Source: Allobosea lupini (lineage in GTDB: Bacteria; Pseudomonadota; Alphaproteobacteria; Rhizobiales; Beijerinckiaceae). From it: a DNA stretch of 64,000 nt. The first letter of the stretch is position 1, and each line of letters opens with the position of its first letter. Of this stretch, positions 11,481 through 20,208 are shown piece by piece. The stretch covers positions 124,001-188,000 of the forward strand of contig NZ_FOAN01000009.1 of assembly GCF_900109525.1 (NCBI RefSeq), in the 5' to 3' direction. The position numbers and the translations under genes are program-made. The notes under the pieces are model-generated. The model had not been told where the DNA came from, made no database searches, and saw nothing but the letters and a program-made list of their open reading frames with translations.

Positions 11481-12875
11481 TCAGCCCGGGTTGAGCATGT
11501 CTTCGGCGACGACGGTCTTGTCAAAGAGCTCACCGTCGACACCGGCCTTCAGCGCTTCCTCGCGCAGGGTCGTGCCGTTGTGATGGGCCGCCTTGGCGAT
11601 GTTTGCCGCCTTGTCGTAGCCGATCGCGGGAGCCAGCGCCGTCACCAGCATGAGAGAGCGCGAGAGCAACTCAGTCAGGCGCTCGCGATTGGGCTCGATG
11701 CCCTCGACGCAGTTGGTGCGGAAGCTGTCGGCCGCGTCCGCAAGGAGGCGACCCGATTGCAGGAAAGCCTGCGCGATCACCGGCTTGAAGACGTTGAGCT
11801 CGAAATGGCCCTGGCTGGCGGCGAAGGTGACGGTCGCCTGGTTGCCGTGCACGCGGGTCGCGACCATGGTCAGCGCCTCGGCCTGGGTCGGGTTGACCTT
11901 GCCGGGCATGATCGAGGAGCCCGGCTCGTTCTCGGGCAGGCTGATTTCGCCGAGGCCGGAGCGCGGGCCCGAGCCCATCAGCCGGATGTCGTTGGCGATC
12001 TTGAACAGGTCCATGGCGAGCGCGGTCAGCGCGCCGTGGCTGTAGGAGATGGCGCCATGGCTGGCGAGCGCCTCGAACAGGTTGTCGGCGGTGCGGAAGG
12101 GCAGGCCGGTCAGCCTGGCGACCTCGGCCGAGAACGCCTTGGCGAAGTCGGGATGGGCGTTGAGGCCGGTGCCGACGGCGGTGCCGCCCTGGGCGAGCGC
12201 CAGCAGGCCGGGCAGGGTCTGCTCGATGCGGGCGATGCCGAGCTGAACTTGAGCGACATAGCCGGAGAATTCCTGGCCGAGCGTGACGGGGGTCGCGTCC
12301 TGGAGATGGGTGCGGCCGATCTTGACGAGATCGGCGAAGGCCTTCGCCTTGGCGTCGAGGGCATCCTTCAGCCGGCCGAGGGCGGGCAGCAGGTCCTTCG
12401 AGATGGCGAGCGCGGCGGCGATATGGATCGCGGTCGGGAAGCTGTCGTTGGAGGACTGGCCCTTGTTGACGTGATCGTTGGCGTGGACCGGGCTCTTCTT
12501 GCCGAGGCCGGCGCCCAAGATCTCGTTGGCGCGGTTGGCCAGCACCTCGTTGACGTTCATGTTCGACTGGGTGCCGGAGCCGGTCTGCCAGACGACGAGT
12601 GGGAAATGCTCGTCGAACTTGCCGGCAAGCGCCTCGTCGGCGGCCTGGACGATCGCCTGCTCGACCTTGCCGTCGAGCAGGCCCAGCTTCGCATTGACGG
12701 TGGCCGCAGCCTTCTTCACCAGGACCAGCGCATGCACGACCGGCAGCGGCATGCGCTCGGCCGGGCCGCCGATCTTGAAGTTCTGCAGAGAACGCTGCGT
12801 CTGCGCCGCCCAGTAACGGTCATTGGCGACGTCGATCGGACCGAAGGAATCGGTCTCGCTGCGAAATCCGGTCAT
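11481..12875 (-). CDS. fumC: Class II fumarate hydratase
   Basis: A 464-residue fumarase that interconverts fumarate and L-malate in the TCA cycle. It shows the superfamily signature [13 protein letters not shown] at about residues 317-329. Other conserved regions are [11 protein letters not shown] near 105, [15 protein letters not shown] near 130-145, and the catalytic [16 protein letters not shown] near 185-200. This class is oxygen-stable and iron-independent. The length is normal for FumC. It lies 18 bases after sspB and runs into DUF4169 and RHH genes two bases downstream, suggesting one minus-strand operon. Confidence 0.96.
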   Translation of the reverse strand: MTGFRSETDSFGPIDVANDRYWAAQTQRSLQNFKIGGPAERMPLPVVHALVLVKKAAATVNAKLGLLDGKVEQAIVQAADEALAGKFDEHFPLVVWQTGSGTQSNMNVNEVLANRANEILGAGLGKKSPVHANDHVNKGQSSNDSFPTAIHIAAALAISKDLLPALGRLKDALDAKAKAFADLVKIGRTHLQDATPVTLGQEFSGYVAQVQLGIARIEQTLPGLLALAQGGTAVGTGLNAHPDFAKAFSAEVARLTGLPFRTADNLFEALASHGAISYSHGALTALAMDLFKIANDIRLMGSGPRSGLGEISLPENEPGSSIMPGKVNPTQAEALTMVATRVHGNQATVTFAASQGHFELNVFKPVIAQAFLQSGRLLADAADSFRTNCVEGIEPNRERLTELLSRSLMLVTALAPAIGYDKAANIAKAAHHNGTTLREEALKAGVDGELFDKTVVAEDMLNPG

Positions 12876-12893
12876 GATGGAAGTCCTTGGGTC

Positions 12894-13493
12894 TCAGGTC
12901 TTCTTGCGGAAGGCGTCGAGGCTGACGACCTGGGCGCCGCCATCCTCCTCGGTCTCGGGCCTGGCCACGACATCCGCTTCGGCTGCTTCCTTCTTCGCGC
13001 TCGCCGGCAGCGCCTTCTGCGCCGGCTTGGGCGGAAGGGCGAGGGGCGCGGCCGGGGCGACGCTGGGCTCGGAGGCCGCGCCGCGCGGCGCCTTCGCCGG
13101 GGCGGCGGGCTCGCTCGCCTGCGCTTCGCCGGCGGCGTCCTGCGTCTCGAATTTCAGGCCGAACTGGACCGACGGGTCGAAGAAGGTGGTGATCGCGTCA
13201 TAGGGGATCAGCAGCCGCTCCGGTACGCCGGAGAAGGAGAGCCCGACCTCGAAGGCGTGGTCGCTGACGTTGAGGTCCCAGAACTGGTGCTGGAGCACGA
13301 TCGTCATCTCGTCCGGATGCTTCTCGCGCAGGCGCTGCGACAGCCGCACGCCCGGCGCGGTGGTCCGGAAGGTGATGTAGAAATGATGCTCGCCCGGGAG
13401 CCCGTCACGGCCCGCCTCGGCCAGGATCTTGCGGACGACGCCCTTGAGCGCGTCCTGCACCATCAGGTCGTAGCGGAGAATATCCTTGGTCAT
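12894..13493 (-). CDS. sspB: SspB, ClpXP protease adaptor (alphaproteobacterial type)
   Basis: A 199-residue protein. The N-terminal domain (about residues 1-115) starts MTKDILRYDLMVQDALKGVV and includes GEHHFYITFRTTAPGV and HQFWDLNVSD, the SspB core that grips ssrA-tagged polypeptides. The remainder is an Ala/Pro/Glu-rich linker ending in a short conserved tail (EDGGAQVVSLDAFRKKT), which in SspB proteins is the part that docks on ClpX. It thus delivers products of trans-translation to ClpXP. The tmRNA gene that makes these tags lies directly upstream on the same strand. The start ATG is followed immediately by the conserved N-terminus. Confidence 0.9.
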   Translation of the reverse strand: MTKDILRYDLMVQDALKGVVRKILAEAGRDGLPGEHHFYITFRTTAPGVRLSQRLREKHPDEMTIVLQHQFWDLNVSDHAFEVGLSFSGVPERLLIPYDAITTFFDPSVQFGLKFETQDAAGEAQASEPAAPAKAPRGAASEPSVAPAAPLALPPKPAQKALPASAKKEAAEADVVARPETEEDGGAQVVSLDAFRKKT

Positions 13494-13647
13494 CGGGTCC
13501 GGGTTCCGTTTCCGCTCCTCTAGATCACGCCACGACGGGAGGGAAGCTCCTCGAAACGAAAAACGTGACCGATTCCATTAGTTTAGAGCGCTTCTCATGC
13601 AAAGGAAGACCTCCTCTGCTGCTCCGCACCGGCTGCCTCAGCCGCAT

Positions 13648-13681
13648 AAAAAAGTGGAGGCTTCTGTTGCCAGGCGCCTCC
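13648..13681 (-). terminator. Intrinsic terminator of ssrA
   Basis: Read on the minus strand, GGAGGC (13676-13681) and GCCTCC (13656-13661) form a stem, followed by AC and six T residues (13648-13653). It sits just after the coding piece of the tmRNA, where the transcript should end. Confidence 0.75.
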
Positions 13682-14012
13682 GAGCCCCGCCTTACGCGGC
13701 TAAACGCAAGGGCTTTGGTTTGGGAACCAGCACCGCTTACGCGGCGACAGCAACCCGAGCATTGTTGTCGTTGGCAACTATGCTTTAGGCCCGATAACGG
13801 CGGTACCATGCCGAGCAAAAGAACAACCTTTACACCCTCGTCGATCCTATTTCGCCCCCGCCGCAGCCCTGCAACCTTGTGGCTGCAAGTCCCCTGCTGC
13901 TCGCGCCGCAGGGCTGTGGTGGAGGCGCCGGGTACCGCCCCCGGGTCCGAAAGGCTTATTCCGAAGTCCGTTTATCGCCATAGCCGGCCTTGCGGACGGC
14001 AAGGCGAATATA
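13656..14012 (-). ncRNA. ssrA: Circularly permuted two-piece tmRNA (alpha-type ssrA)
   Basis: Rescues stalled ribosomes and tags the nascent protein for degradation. On the minus strand the acceptor piece comes first (about 14012 to 13917) and ends in CGCCTCCACCA. After a loop removed by processing, the coding piece begins at 13859 with GGGGGCG. That 5' end pairs with CGCCTCC of the acceptor piece (one G-U) to make the 7-bp acceptor stem, proving the permuted layout. The tag reading frame at 13737-13775 encodes ANDNNARVAVAA then TAA. The hydrophobic AVAA end is the ClpX/SspB-type signal. The T-arm has the stem CCGGG/CCCGG around a GGCGGTA loop, not the usual TTCRA. The outer 5' boundary is approximate. 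SspB is encoded next door. Confidence 0.93.
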
Positions 14013-14075
14013 GGCACTGAGCGCGCGCGGGGAAAGAGAGCAGGAGGCCCTCCCGGCTAATTTCTGCGCAGGCGC

Positions 14076-14108
14076 GCGAAAGCCGCCGAAAACGCCGGCG
14101 GCTTTCGC
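14076..14108 (-). terminator. 13-bp hairpin downstream of the PepSY-like gene
   Basis: GCGAAAGCCGCCG (14076-14088) and CGGCGGCTTTCGC (14096-14108) are exact inverted repeats with a short loop, 26 bases after the stop of the minus-strand gene at 14134. There is no clear T-run, so it is a likely but unproven transcript end. Confidence 0.45.
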
Positions 14109-14133
14109 ATTGTTTCGGGAGCCGAAGCCGGGT

Positions 14134-14430
14134 TCAGGGCGCTGCAGCACCACCGACCACCGAGCCATCATAGGCATTGAGATCGAGCGTCACCTCGACA
14201 CCGCCCTGGGCGCGCCCGGCGATCTCCCAGCGCCAATCGGAGAGGGCGATCTCCTCGATGTGGACGAGGCCGTGGCGGAAGGCGATCGAGCGCGCCTGCG
14301 ATTCCGTGATCTTCGGCGCGGTGGCGGTCGCCGGGTTTTGAGGCTTGGCTTCAGCCGAAGCCGACGCCGAAGCATGCCCTGCCAGGCCGACTGCCAGAAG
14401 CAGCGCGGCCAGCATGGATAGTCTGCTCAT
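14134..14430 (-). CDS. Small exported PepSY-like protein
   Basis: A 98-residue protein with a signal peptide (about residues 1-24, [19 protein letters not shown]). A short Ala/Pro linker leads to a domain with [21 protein letters not shown], then [11 protein letters not shown] and [14 protein letters not shown]. The helix-then-strands pattern and the closing DxxxGxV resemble PepSY domains, small periplasmic modules often thought to inhibit or sense proteases. The family call is by pattern only. It is monocistronic, between the tmRNA gene and a palindromic intergenic element. Confidence 0.7.
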   Translation of the reverse strand: MSRLSMLAALLLAVGLAGHASASASAEAKPQNPATATAPKITESQARSIAFRHGLVHIEEIALSDWRWEIAGRAQGGVEVTLDLNAYDGSVVGGAAAP

Positions 14431-14460
14431 GATACGATCCTCATCAGCCGGGCTCTTGAT

Positions 14461-14510
14461 GGAGCATCGGGTCGTTCCGTAAACCGGAAGCCACCTTCGT
14501 CCGATGCTCC
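14461..14510. repeat. Short palindromic intergenic element (GAGCATCGG type)
   Basis: GGAGCATCGG (14461-14470) and CCGATGCTCC (14501-14510) are exact inverted repeats enclosing CCGTAAACCGGAAG. Elements of this make-up are widespread between genes in Hyphomicrobiales. It lies upstream of the PepSY-like gene and about 220 bases before thyA. Confidence 0.6.
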
Positions 14511-14727
14511 AAGCGCAGGCCCGAAGCGCCCCTTCTGTTCACCGGACATTCACATCGGGATGGCGCTTCGGCATTGCAATATCCTGGGCGATCACGATTT
14601 ATTTCGATGCCGTGAGACTTGGCCGCGAGGGCTGCGTGAAAAGCGGTTGAGAGCTGCGGCGGGTGGGGAGCGCGCCGGCGCGGATGGCGCTAAAGTCGCG
14701 CGCTTTTCAGATTCGAATTCGGGTTCA

Positions 14728-15518
<791 letters not shown>

Positions 15519-15522
<4 letters not shown>

Positions 15523-16001
15523 CGCTGACGATCCGTCCCGCCCGGCCGGGCGAAGAGGGGCTGGTGCTCTCCTTCGTGCGCGAGCTCGCCGAATACGAGA
15601 AGCTGCTCCACGAAGTCGAGGCCGATGAAGCCGACATGGCCGCCGCCCTGTTCGGGCCCGAGCCCAGGGTGTTCTGCGACATCGCCGAATGGGACGGCGC
15701 GCCCGCCGGTTTCGCGATCTGGTTCTACACCTATTCGACCTTCACCGGCCGGCACGGGATATGGCTCGAGGACCTCTATGTCAGGCCCGAGCAGCGCGGC
15801 CGCGGCATCGGCAAGGCGCTGATGGTGCGCCTCGCCAAGCGTTGCGTCGACGAGGGGCTGTCGCGCTTCGCCTGGTGGGTGCTGAACTGGAACGAGCCCT
15901 CGCGGGTGTTCTACCGCTCGATCGGCGCGGTGGCGCAGAGCGAGTGGACGGTGAAGAGGCTCGACGGCGAAGCGCTGCGCAAGCTCGCCGCCGGGGGCTG
16001 A
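15519..16001 (+). CDS. GNAT-family N-acetyltransferase (diamine acetyltransferase-like)
   Basis: A 160-residue acetyltransferase using acetyl-CoA. Motif A, which binds the CoA pyrophosphate, is [15 protein letters not shown] at about residues 88-102. [19 protein letters not shown] near the N-terminus and [11 protein letters not shown] just before motif A are typical of the spermidine/spermine (SSAT-like) group. The substrate remains unproven. It begins within the thyA stop codon and ends 4 bases before folA, so it is embedded in a thyA-folA operon. No functional reason for this placement is known to me. Confidence 0.82.
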
Positions 16002-16005
16002 GCGG

Positions 16006-16521
16006 ATGGGCAAGCTTCCCGTCGTCCTGATCGCCGCGATCGCCGACAATGGCGTGATCGGCCGCGACAACCAGCTGATCTGGCGGCTCCGGACCGATTT
16101 GCGCCGCTTCCGCGAACTGACCATGGGCTGCCCGATCATCATGGGCCGCAAGACCTTCCTGTCGATCGGCAAACCCTTGCCCGGGCGCCAGAGCGTGGTC
16201 CTGTCGCGCGATCCGCAGTTCGGGCCGGACGGCGTCTACGTCGTGCCGACACTCGACCAGGCGCTGGAAACGGCGCAGCGGCTGGGGCAGGCGATGGGCG
16301 CGCGCGCCGTCATCGTCGCCGGCGGCGGCGAGGTCTATGCGCAGGCGCTGCCCTTTGCGGACCGGCTGGAGCTGACCTTCGTCCATGCCAGCCCCGAGGG
16401 TGATGCGATCTTCCCGGCTTTCGACCGCTCGGCCTTTCGCGAAAGCGCCCGCAGCGAGCATCCGGCGGGCCCCGAGGACGAGCATGCCTTCAGTTTCGCA
16501 TCGTTTGACAAGCAGGTTTGA
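16006..16521 (+). CDS. folA: Dihydrofolate reductase
   Basis: Reduces dihydrofolate to tetrahydrofolate with NADPH, regenerating the cofactor spent by ThyA. The 171-residue chain starts MGKLPVVLIAAIADNGVIGRDN, followed by the DHFR signature region with IWRLRTDLRRFRELTMG. In many bacterial DHFRs a Leu-Pro precedes the acidic residue at the catalytic position; here the text is LIWRLRTDLRRF, with Asp in TDLRRF as the probable acid. MGRKTFLSIGKPLPGR is the nucleotide-binding segment, and VAGGGEVYAQALPFADRLELT the second one, near residues 105-125. It is the last gene of the thyA-GNAT-folA operon. Confidence 0.94.
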   Translation: MGKLPVVLIAAIADNGVIGRDNQLIWRLRTDLRRFRELTMGCPIIMGRKTFLSIGKPLPGRQSVVLSRDPQFGPDGVYVVPTLDQALETAQRLGQAMGARAVIVAGGGEVYAQALPFADRLELTFVHASPEGDAIFPAFDRSAFRESARSEHPAGPEDEHAFSFASFDKQV

Positions 16522-16541
16522 GTTTTCGGTCGGGAATCCGG

Positions 16542-16964
16542 TCAACCTTGCCACGGGTCGATGACGACGACGCCGGCGCCTTCGAAATCCCGGACATTGC
16601 GCGTCACCACGGCCAGATCGTGGACCAGCGCCGTGGCGGCGATGAGCGCATCCACTTCGTTGCGCCGATCGGGGATGTGGAGGTGTGCGCAGCGCGTGGC
16701 GATCTCGGCAGTGACGGGCAGAATGCGTCCGGCGAATTCCGGGCGGACATGATTGTCGAGCCAGGCTCGCAGGCGCGCGCCCTGCGCGGCGTCCCGGCGC
16801 TGGACGCCGAGCACGCCTCGTTCCAGTTCGAGGATGGTGATGGCCGAGATGAAGAAACGCGCCGCGTCTTCCGCCGCGATCCAGGCCAAGACACGGCTGT
16901 CGGCCTTGCCGTCACCGATCTTGCGGAGCTCAGAGACGACGTTGGTGTCGAGCAGATAGCTCAA
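16542..16964 (-). CDS. vapC: VapC-type PIN-domain toxin (probable RNase)
   Basis: A 140-residue PIN-domain protein of a type II toxin-antitoxin pair. VapC toxins cleave RNA (often tRNA or rRNA) with Mg2+ held by conserved acids: Asp6 in LLDTNVVSE, Glu46 in ITILELERG, Asp105 in NEVDALIAA and the pair around Asn123-Asp126 in TRNVRDF. The start is a TTG at 16962-16964 that overlaps the antitoxin stop (TTGA). This explains why no ATG is present at the beginning of the domain and couples toxin to antitoxin translation. All key acids are present, so the toxin looks intact. Its 3' end is 20 bases from the convergent folA gene. Confidence 0.86.
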   Translation of the reverse strand: MSYLLDTNVVSELRKIGDGKADSRVLAWIAAEDAARFFISAITILELERGVLGVQRRDAAQGARLRAWLDNHVRPEFAGRILPVTAEIATRCAHLHIPDRRNEVDALIAATALVHDLAVVTRNVRDFEGAGVVVIDPWQG

Positions 16965-17215
16965 GACAGGTCGATCTTGCGCGGCGCGATCTCGGTGCGC
17001 GGCGGATCGAACTCGATGCTCGCCAGGCCGGGCATGGCGAGCGCCTCCACCAGACTGCGGCGTTTGCCGCTCAGGCGTTGGAATTCGCCATAGGTCATCA
17101 GTACATGCGAGGGCTTGCCACGGTCCGTGATCACGACGGGGCCTTCCTGCGCGGCCTTCTTGGCGCTGCTGACATCGTGGTTCAGCTCGCGACTGGAAAG
17201 AGTAATCCGGGCCAT
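16961..17215 (-). CDS. Phd/YefM-type antitoxin partner of VapC
   Basis: An 84-residue antitoxin. The N-terminal part MARITLSSRELNHDVSSAKK and EGPVVITDRGKPSHVLMTYGEFQRL (split here) is the Phd/YefM DNA-binding fold. The acidic and basic C-terminus (FDPPRTEIAPRKIDLS) is the toxin-wrapping tail. The ATG at 17213-17215 follows a GGAG. Such antitoxins neutralise the toxin and repress their own operon. A near-perfect palindrome at 17227-17246 just upstream is the likely operator. Phd-type antitoxin with a VapC toxin is a common mixed pairing. Confidence 0.86.
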   Translation of the reverse strand: MARITLSSRELNHDVSSAKKAAQEGPVVITDRGKPSHVLMTYGEFQRLSGKRRSLVEALAMPGLASIEFDPPRTEIAPRKIDLS

Positions 17216-17226
17216 GGCTGAGCTCC

Positions 17227-17246
17227 ATGTAGGCACGTACCTACAT
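17227..17246. promoter_or_regulatory. Palindromic operator of the toxin-antitoxin operon
   Basis: ATGTAGGCACGTACCTACAT is palindromic apart from one central pair and lies 12 bases upstream of the antitoxin start. Position and symmetry fit the autoregulatory binding site of a Phd-type antitoxin. Promoter elements are not clear. Confidence 0.65.
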
Positions 17247-17247
17247 A

Positions 17248-17622
17248 TGGCATGTGGCATGGGACTGCAAGATCGGCCATGTTTGGCATGCCCGGCAGCC
17301 ACCGAATATCGGCGAGGGTGAAGATGCCGACGATCGAATGCAAGCCGGCGGCTGCAGAACCGTGATTGACGCAATGGCGCTGATTCTGGCTCGGGTGTTC
17401 GGCGACAGCGCGGATTTCTGCCCTCGCGGAACGCTGCCCGAGTGAGCTGATCAAGCCGTCGAATGAAAGACTGCGACGAAGGGTCTACGACCAAAGGCGC
17501 TTGCGTCGTTGACGAATCCGTGGCCGATGCCCAATTCAACGCCCATTGCGCCTGATGGCGCTGACAGCGTTCAACCGTTCAGCTATGCACGGTCGAAGCA
17601 AAGAATGAGGAACGGCTGAGGC
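17248..17622. other. Noncoding stretch between the toxin-antitoxin pair and hflK
   Basis: About 375 bases with no supported gene. Short open frames on both strands lack ribosome sites and family signals. The hflK promoter should be in the right part, but no convincing -35/-10 pair stands out. Confidence 0.5.
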
Positions 17623-18816
17623 ATGCCTTGGAGTAACCAGAGCGGTGGAAGCGGCGGCAGTGGCGGCGGCGGTGGCGGTGGTCCCTGGGGCCAGCGCGGC
17701 GGCGGCGGCAATGGCGGCGGTCCCTGGGGCGGCGGCGGTCCTTCCGGCGGCAACACTCCGCCCGATCTCGAGGAGATCATCAGGCGCGGCCAGGATCGGC
17801 TGAAGAACTTCATGCCGGGCGGCAATCTCGGCGGGCGCGGGCTCCTGCTCGTCGGTCTCGGCCTGGTGCTGCTCTGGCTCGCAACCGGCGTCTACACGGT
17901 GCGGCCCAACGAGGTGGGCCTCAACCTGATCTTCGGGAAATATGTCGGCAAGACCGGCGAGGGCCTGAATTACAACCTGCCTTATCCGATCGGCAGCGTG
18001 ATCAAGCCGCAGGTGACCAACGTCATCACCACCGAAGTCGGCTTCCGCACGGTCGAATCGGCGCGCACCTCGCGCCAGACCGACATCGCCGAGGAAAGCC
18101 TGATGCTGACCGGCGACGAGAACATCGTCGACATCGACGTGATCGTGCAGTGGCAGATCGATCCGGGCGCGCCCGAGGCCTTCGTTTTCAATATCCAGGA
18201 TCCGCCGGGCACGGTGAAGGCCGTCGCCGAGAGCGCGATGCGCGAGGTGATCGGCCGGCGCAACATTCAGCCGGTGCTGACCACCGATCGCGCCGCGATC
18301 GAGACCGAAGTGCGCCAGCTGATGCAGGACACGCTGAACACCTACCGGGCCGGCGTGCAGATCCGGCTCGTGCAGCTGCAGAAGGTCGATCCGCCGCAGC
18401 AGGTCATCGACGCCTTCCGCGACGTCCAGGCGGCCCGCGCCGACCAGGAACGCCTGCGCAACCAGGCCGAGACCTATGCGAACCAGGTCGTGCCGGAGTC
18501 GCGAGGCCGCGCCGCGCAGCTCCTGCAGTCGGCCGAAGCCTTCAAGGACCAGACGGTCAACGAGGCGCTCGGCCAGATCAGCCGTTTCAACTCGGTCTAT
18601 GACCAATACAAGAACGCCCCCGCGGTCACGCGCGAGCGTCTCTTCCTCGAAACCATGGAGCGCGTCTTCGGCGGCATGGACAAGGTGATCCTCGACCAGA
18701 ACGGCACCGGCAACGGCGTCGTGCCCTATCTGCCCCTCGGTGAGATCGGCCAGCATCAGCAGCGTCGACCGGCCGGCCAGGCCCAGGGCCAGGCCCAGCA
18801 GGGAGCGACGCGATGA
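17623..18816 (+). CDS. hflK: HflK, SPFH-family regulator of FtsH protease
   Basis: A 397-residue inner-membrane protein. A glycine-rich cytosolic head (residues 1-45, long Gly runs with PWG repeats) is followed by one membrane helix (about 72-90) and a periplasmic Band-7/SPFH domain starting VYTVRPNEVGLNLIFGKY. A long Ala/Gln/Arg-rich helix with RAAQLLQSAEAFKDQTVNEA comes after it. HflK and HflC form a large cage around FtsH and modulate its membrane-protein degradation. The stop overlaps the hflC ATG (ATGA at 18813-18816). The Gly-rich head is normal for HflK. Confidence 0.94.
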   Translation: MPWSNQSGGSGGSGGGGGGGPWGQRGGGGNGGGPWGGGGPSGGNTPPDLEEIIRRGQDRLKNFMPGGNLGGRGLLLVGLGLVLLWLATGVYTVRPNEVGLNLIFGKYVGKTGEGLNYNLPYPIGSVIKPQVTNVITTEVGFRTVESARTSRQTDIAEESLMLTGDENIVDIDVIVQWQIDPGAPEAFVFNIQDPPGTVKAVAESAMREVIGRRNIQPVLTTDRAAIETEVRQLMQDTLNTYRAGVQIRLVQLQKVDPPQQVIDAFRDVQAARADQERLRNQAETYANQVVPESRGRAAQLLQSAEAFKDQTVNEALGQISRFNSVYDQYKNAPAVTRERLFLETMERVFGGMDKVILDQNGTGNGVVPYLPLGEIGQHQQRRPAGQAQGQAQQGATR

Positions 18817-19739
18817 ACGGTCTTTTCCGCGTCGCCGTGCTGGCGGTCATCGCCGTCGTCGCGATCGTCTTCTATGCCGCGACCTTCGTCGTCCAGCAGA
18901 CCCAGTCGGCGATCGTGCTGCGCTTCGGCGCCGTGCGCACCGTCGTCACCCAGCCGGGGCTCTATTTCAAGCTGCCGGCGCCGTTTGAGCAGGTCACCTA
19001 TCTCGACAACCGCATCCTCGATCTCGACCTGCCGTCGCAGGAAATCATCGCGTCGGACCAGAAGCGGCTCGTGGTCGATGCCTTTACGCGCTACCGGATC
19101 TCCGATCCGCTGCGCTTCTACCAGGCGGTGAACAACATCCCGCGCGCCAATTCGCAGCTCGCCTCGATCGTCAACGGTAACGTCCGTTCGGTCCTGGCCG
19201 AGGCGACGTTCACCTCGATGGTGCGCAACGACCGCTCGCGGCTGATGAACCGCATCCGGGACGACGTGAACCGCGAGGCAGGCCGCTTCGGCATGACCGT
19301 GGTCGACGTCCGCCTGCGCCGGGTCGACCTGCCGGCCGCCAACTCGCAGGCCGTGTTCCAGCGCATGCAGACCGAGCGCCAGCGCGAGGCGGCGGAAGCG
19401 CGCGCTCTCGGCGGTCAGCAGTCGCAGGAAATCCGGGCGCGAGCCGAACGCGACGCGATCATCATCGTCGCCGAGGCGCAGCGGAAATCCGACGAGATCC
19501 GCGGCCAGGGCGAGGGCGAGCGCAACCGCATCTTCGCCGAGGGCTTCGGCAAGGATCCGGAGTTCTTCGCCTTCTACCGCTCGATGCAGGCTTACGAAGC
19601 GAGCCTGAAGTCCGGCGATACGCGGATGCTGCTGACGCCCGACTCGCCGTTCTTCCGATTCTTCAACGACCCGTCCGGCAAGCGCGCCGGCGCGGCGACG
19701 AACGCAGCCCCGGCCACGCCCGCGGCTCCACAGCCCTGA
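18813..19739 (+). CDS. hflC: HflC, SPFH-family regulator of FtsH protease
   Basis: A 308-residue partner of HflK. It has an N-terminal membrane helix (about residues 5-25) and an SPFH domain beginning VVQQTQSAIVLRFGAVRTVV. The C-terminal region is helical, with ERQREAAEARALGGQQSQEIRA-type text split over residues 187-215, and GEGERNRIFAEGFGKDPEFFAFYRSMQAYE near 230-258. Its ATG lies in the hflK stop codon, so the pair is translationally coupled and made in balance. A small DUF2065 gene and degP follow, the common alphaproteobacterial order. Confidence 0.94.
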   Translation: MNGLFRVAVLAVIAVVAIVFYAATFVVQQTQSAIVLRFGAVRTVVTQPGLYFKLPAPFEQVTYLDNRILDLDLPSQEIIASDQKRLVVDAFTRYRISDPLRFYQAVNNIPRANSQLASIVNGNVRSVLAEATFTSMVRNDRSRLMNRIRDDVNREAGRFGMTVVDVRLRRVDLPAANSQAVFQRMQTERQREAAEARALGGQQSQEIRARAERDAIIIVAEAQRKSDEIRGQGEGERNRIFAEGFGKDPEFFAFYRSMQAYEASLKSGDTRMLLTPDSPFFRFFNDPSGKRAGAATNAAPATPAAPQP

Positions 19740-19759
19740 CCTATGACCGAGCGTTGCGC

Positions 19760-19945
19760 ATGACAGATTTCCTCGCGGCGCTCGGCCTGGTCTTCGCCAT
19801 CGAGGGACTGCTTTTCGCGTCGATACCGGAGATCGCCAAGGAGGCGCTGCGCAGCGCCTCCGAGACTCCGGCGGACCGGATGCGCCTGATCGGCATCGTC
19901 TCGGCGATCGTCGGTGTCGGCCTGGTCTGGCTGGCTCGCAGTTGA
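19760..19945 (+). CDS. DUF2065 family small membrane protein
   Basis: A 61-residue protein made of two hydrophobic helices: MTDFLAALGLVFAIEGLLFAS (residues 1-21) and LIGIVSAIVGVGLVWLAR near the end. The region between carries PEIAKEALRSASETPADRMR. This matches DUF2065, a small inner-membrane family usually encoded next to hflC and of unknown role. The ATG at 19760 is preferred to an in-frame TTG at 19754. It lies 20 bases after hflC and probably belongs to the same transcript, which a strong hairpin at 19956-19988 would close. Confidence 0.85.
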   Translation: MTDFLAALGLVFAIEGLLFASIPEIAKEALRSASETPADRMRLIGIVSAIVGVGLVWLARS

Positions 19946-19955
19946 TGGAAACCAG

Positions 19956-19988
19956 ATCCGCCCGGCTTGCGCTGCGAGCCGGGCGGAT
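19956..19988 (+). terminator. Strong hairpin after hflK-hflC-DUF2065
   Basis: ATCCGCCCGGC (19956-19966) and GCCGGGCGGAT (19978-19988) pair perfectly over 11 bp with an 11-base loop, 10 bases after the DUF2065 stop. The following TCTGCTCT is a poor T-run, so termination may be partial. Confidence 0.55.
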
Positions 19989-20208
19989 TCTGCTCTGAGG
20001 GCCTCAAACGGGAGCCGCTCGGGTTCTGCCCAGGCTCCGAGCCGTTTTCCGGCGATCACGGCATTATGACGCAATCTTGCGTCGCCCTTCCGCCGTATTT
20101 TGGCGTTCTTAAGTTGCGTTCGGATTCCGGCTGCGCTGCAATGCCGTCAAGGCGACCCCGTCACCCTCGGTCTCTTGGCGCGACATCATCATGATCATGA
20201 GGACATCG

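Noticed and set aside
13525-13818. A 97-codon minus-strand frame containing the tmRNA tag
   Set aside because: The region is the structured ssrA RNA. Only the 12 tag codons are translated, from a resume codon, not from this frame's start.
17248-17622. Short frames between the toxin-antitoxin pair and hflK
   Set aside because: No ribosome site, no family pattern, and both strands are equally open, as expected by chance in GC-rich DNA.
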